A DNA stretch of 64,000 nucleotides from Zingiber officinale (lineage: Eukaryota; Streptophyta; Magnoliopsida; Zingiberales; Zingiberaceae). The stretch lies in assembly GCF_018446385.1 (NCBI RefSeq), contig NC_056003.1, positions 22,069,198 to 22,133,197 on the forward strand, read 5' to 3'. The notes below the pieces were generated by a model. It ran no database searches. It had not been told where the DNA came from and worked only from the letters and a program-made list of their open reading frames with translations. A program made the translations under genes and the position numbers. Each line of letters opens with the position of its first letter. The stretch's first letter is position 1. Positions 61,173-64,000 of this stretch are shown here, in pieces.

Positions 61173-63566
61173 ATGGGTTAGAGAGTGTCAACTCTAAGAA
61201 GAAGGGTAGTTAACCCAACTTTGAAGAAATTGACATTCAAGGAGCATTTTCAAGGTTATTATTAACCTTTGAAAATGAAGTGGATTTATGTTTACTCTTG
61301 GGAAGAGTAAAATGTGTCACAATTTGATAAATTGGATGATATTTTAAGTGACACAAATTGGGAAAATCATAAGAACTACCAAGTTGGGATTTTGGTATGT
61401 TCTTAGGAAATTTAAGGTCAATCCAAGCCTTAATTTAAAATGCTACTCTTGTGGAAGAACGAAATATGCCAATATTTGAGGAATAAGCTTAATTTCAATT
61501 GGCATAAGTTAATCAAGAGAACTAGAAATGCAAATTTAGGCTTTGACATTTTCTTGGAACATTTTGAGGGCAATCTAGGGTTAAGTTTTAACTTAGCTAA
61601 GGTTTAAGGACACTTAGAAAGGCAATCTAGGTTTAACGTTTTAAGTTACAACAAGTGGTAGTATACTTTGAGTTAGCTAAGTGGTTAAGGATACTTAGAA
61701 AGGTAATCTAGGTATATTTTATTTATGCTAAACCTTGCCATGATTGTTTGCCCATTATATGCCATGACATCATGTTTTTTTTCATGTTTTATTATGAAAA
61801 ATCCAAAAATACCATGTCATGACATTCATACATCATGTAGTTATAGGATATTTTCTTTTGAAAATTATTTCCTTTTGATGTATGCTATAACATAATCATG
61901 CATTAAGTTTAATTCCTTGTAATTAAGGACAAATGACATTTAACAACACTTATTAACAAGTGACATCCTAGGTGGATGTCTAATATCTCTAAAATGCCTA
62001 GATAGATATGCATGATCCCTAGAATAGGGTAAAACCAAAATCTCACATCTCACAAGGGCTATAAGGTGACTTGTATGTGTTTTAGTGCACATTAGATACA
62101 AGTGAGATGTTAGGAAGATGAATAAAACTCATGATGTTGATTTAGTGCATTCCTTTGAGTTTTAGGTTCATCAAAACACATAGTTATGTGTTTTCCCATC
62201 ATTGGGAAAGCTAATATACAAGTCATGTGCATTAAGCCCAAGGAATGTGATGGGATATTGGTTTTGAAAATTATTTTAAAAGGCTTTTGGAAAACCTTGG
62301 TGAATGCTATCTTTTGATAGTAATCACTATTGAATAGTTAGACAAAAACTTGAAGAAAACGCTAAAGTTTTAGCAAGTTTTCAAGCTTGTGTCAATCTTT
62401 GAAAATATGATGTATTTTCATAGAAAACTATTTTTCCATGATAAAGTATGCCCTAAATAATGTCTACACGAAATTTCATGATTTTTGGATTTTTGTAGAA
62501 TTTTCTAGGGGTTTCTGAAGTTGGCTGAATTTGAAATTCAGCAACTATCAGAGCTTCGATCGATTCATGGATCGATTGGAGATCTGGATCAATCAGTGGA
62601 TCGATTCAGAAGGCAATTCTCGCGAGCAGAAGCTCGCTGGATCGATCAGCCGATCGATCTACACATCTTGAATCGATCAGTGGATCGATTCAGCAAGGTT
62701 CAATCGATTGGAGCCTAACTCCAATCGATCCAACTTGCTGATTTTGGCTGAGAAGGTCTGATTTCAGCATCTTTGAACCCATTTTAGTCTAGGTAACCAT
62801 TCCAAACCCCTTAAAATACATTTGTATACATAAAACGGGTATTTTCGTGTGGAAAACAAGGATGGATTGGTTAAGGAAGGCTAAGTTGAAGTTTAGGTTG
62901 AGGTTTGTTTCAAATTTTGAATATTTGAACCTCAAAACTTCTAAAATTGGGTTTCCTAAAGTTTTAGGGATTCCAAGTCATTGTTGGTGCAATGACAGAA
63001 GTTACCACCATGTCTTTAGGGGGAGGGACTCTTTAAAGACATAAAAATTATTTTTCATGAACCTTGGAAGGTGGTTAACCTTCCGTTAAGAACATGCTCA
63101 AGGTTGAGCGTTTGAACTTTAATGGGGAGTGGATATCCTCATTGTTCAAGTGGTTTCAAGTGGATAATGCTCAAGGATGGGCATTTGCCTACATTGGGGG
63201 AGAATGTAGGGTTAAGGATAATGAAGGGTATGGGATCTTCATTATCGTGTTGATCACAACGAGTGAAGTTGTGAACAACGATGAGCAACTCTTCAGGGGG
63301 AGAGTTTTCAACAAGTGAATTTGTTGATGTGTGCCCAAAAATGGGGCATGGTTTGATGTGTGCCAATAGGGGGAGAATGAAAGGGAGTAAGTTAGGCTTT
63401 TATTACCTAGAGGGAGTTTGCCCTCTTAGGGGGAGAATGAAGGGCTTAACTTATGTATTCATTACCTAGTGGCATAAAAAAGGTTTAGGCTATGGGATTA
63501 GCCTAACTTACATGTGGTATTGTAAGTGATAGTGTTGGTATTGTCAAACATCAAAAAGGGAGAGAT
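61173..63566 (+). other. Element L2 3' internal region
   Basis: No pol. Includes an internal GATCGATC palindrome cluster (62555-62745) and several purine-rich AGGGGGAGA runs at 63018, 63197, 63295, 63369 and 63429. It ends with AAAAAGGGAGAGAT at the 3' LTR. Confidence 0.7.
62555..62745 (+). repeat. Internal cluster of the L-family palindrome
   Basis: Repeated GATCGATT, GATCGATC and GGATCGAT dyads, as in the L2 LTR. About 0.8 kb before the 3' LTR; not part of a gene. Confidence 0.8.
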
Positions 63567-64000
63567 TGTTGGTGCAACATCCCTCAGGTCAATGTTGACC
63601 TGGTTGACCAAGCTTGAGTCTTGGTTTGGGTTTCGATGTTTGACAATGCAAGGTTGATTGAAGAAGAGTCAAGTAGGTCAAGGATGACCGGATACTTGAC
63701 TGGGAAGTCCTAGTAAGTGAAGCTAGGCAGGAGGAAAATCCTGTTGAGTGAAGCCAGGTGAAAGACCTAATGAGTGAAGCTAGGCAGGAGGAAAATCCTG
63801 GTGAGTGAAGCCAGGTGAAAGACCTAGTGAGTGAAGCTAGGCAATTGAGAAGTCCTAGTGAGTGAAGCTAGGCAGGAGGAAAATCCTGGTGAGTGAAGCC
63901 AGGTGAAAGACCTAGTGAGTGAAGCTAGGCAATTGGGAAAGTCCTGGTGAGTGAAGCTAGGCAAGAGAAATCCAGATGGGTCAAGGTTGACCAGACATCT
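63567..64000 (+). mobile_element. Element L2, 3' LTR (cut by window end)
   Basis: First 434 bp of the 3' LTR, TGTTGGTGCAACATCCC, then hairpin units up to the window end. Close to 57655-58088. Confidence 0.9.

Overview
The window is plant nuclear DNA. Four ordinary genes lie at its edges: a DUF688-like protein, the ubiquitin-like modifier UFM1, an LEA_2/NHL-like membrane protein and an AP2/ERF transcription factor. They have plant introns and GC-rich monocot-style coding regions. Between them is a dense mass of Ty1/copia LTR retrotransposons whose gag type and AAAAAGGGGGAGAT polypurine tract resemble the SIRE/Maximus group. A monocot is likely. A ginger-family (Zingiberales) origin is only a guess from the feel of the repeats.

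Layout. 1-11.9 kb is a gene island: DUF688-like (minus, 2056-2661), UFM1 (minus, four exons, 4993-9074, one 3.3 kb intron) and LEA_2 (minus, three exons, 9484-10655). 11.9-47.2 kb is one nest of retroelements inserted into one another, reconstructed here mainly from target-site duplications (TSDs): solo LTR J (11935-47231) holds element B (minus strand, 12214-46133, TSD CTGAC). B holds element C (14436-18521), solo LTR I (18588-18926, TSD ATTAG) and element D (18973-43838, TSD CTTTG). D holds solo LTR E (19043-20105) in its 5' LTR and element H (23954-43508, TSD TCTTG) in its 3' LTR. H holds a TRIM-derived block, solo LTR L1 (31282-32770, TSD TCTGT), element F (32918-40359) and a complete 735 bp TRIM (40362-41096). 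47.2-52.1 kb has a MITE-like foldback, the truncated copia element K (which keeps protease and integrase pieces) and a fragment that looks like a gypsy LTR. 53.7-54.5 kb is the ERF gene. From 57.1 kb a broken minus-strand LTR (M) is interrupted by element L2, which runs off the window end.

Most elements with internal sequence are gag-only, so they would need enzymes from partners elsewhere. H also carries an env-like ORF that looks spliced. No reverse transcriptase or RNase H was found; K alone keeps part of pol.

The most unusual signals are in LTR architecture. (1) Tandem units in the 5' part of several LTR families each contain an inverted repeat, and the outer stem changes between units with base pairing kept. 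(2) Just upstream of the TATA-like box each family has a cluster of short perfect palindromes centred on CpG, with a family-specific sequence. (3) Elements B, L2 and H repeat their own palindrome in an internal cluster. (4) The block between H's 5' LTR and its gag has exactly the order expected if a two-LTR TRIM circle recombined into H at the shared primer-binding site.
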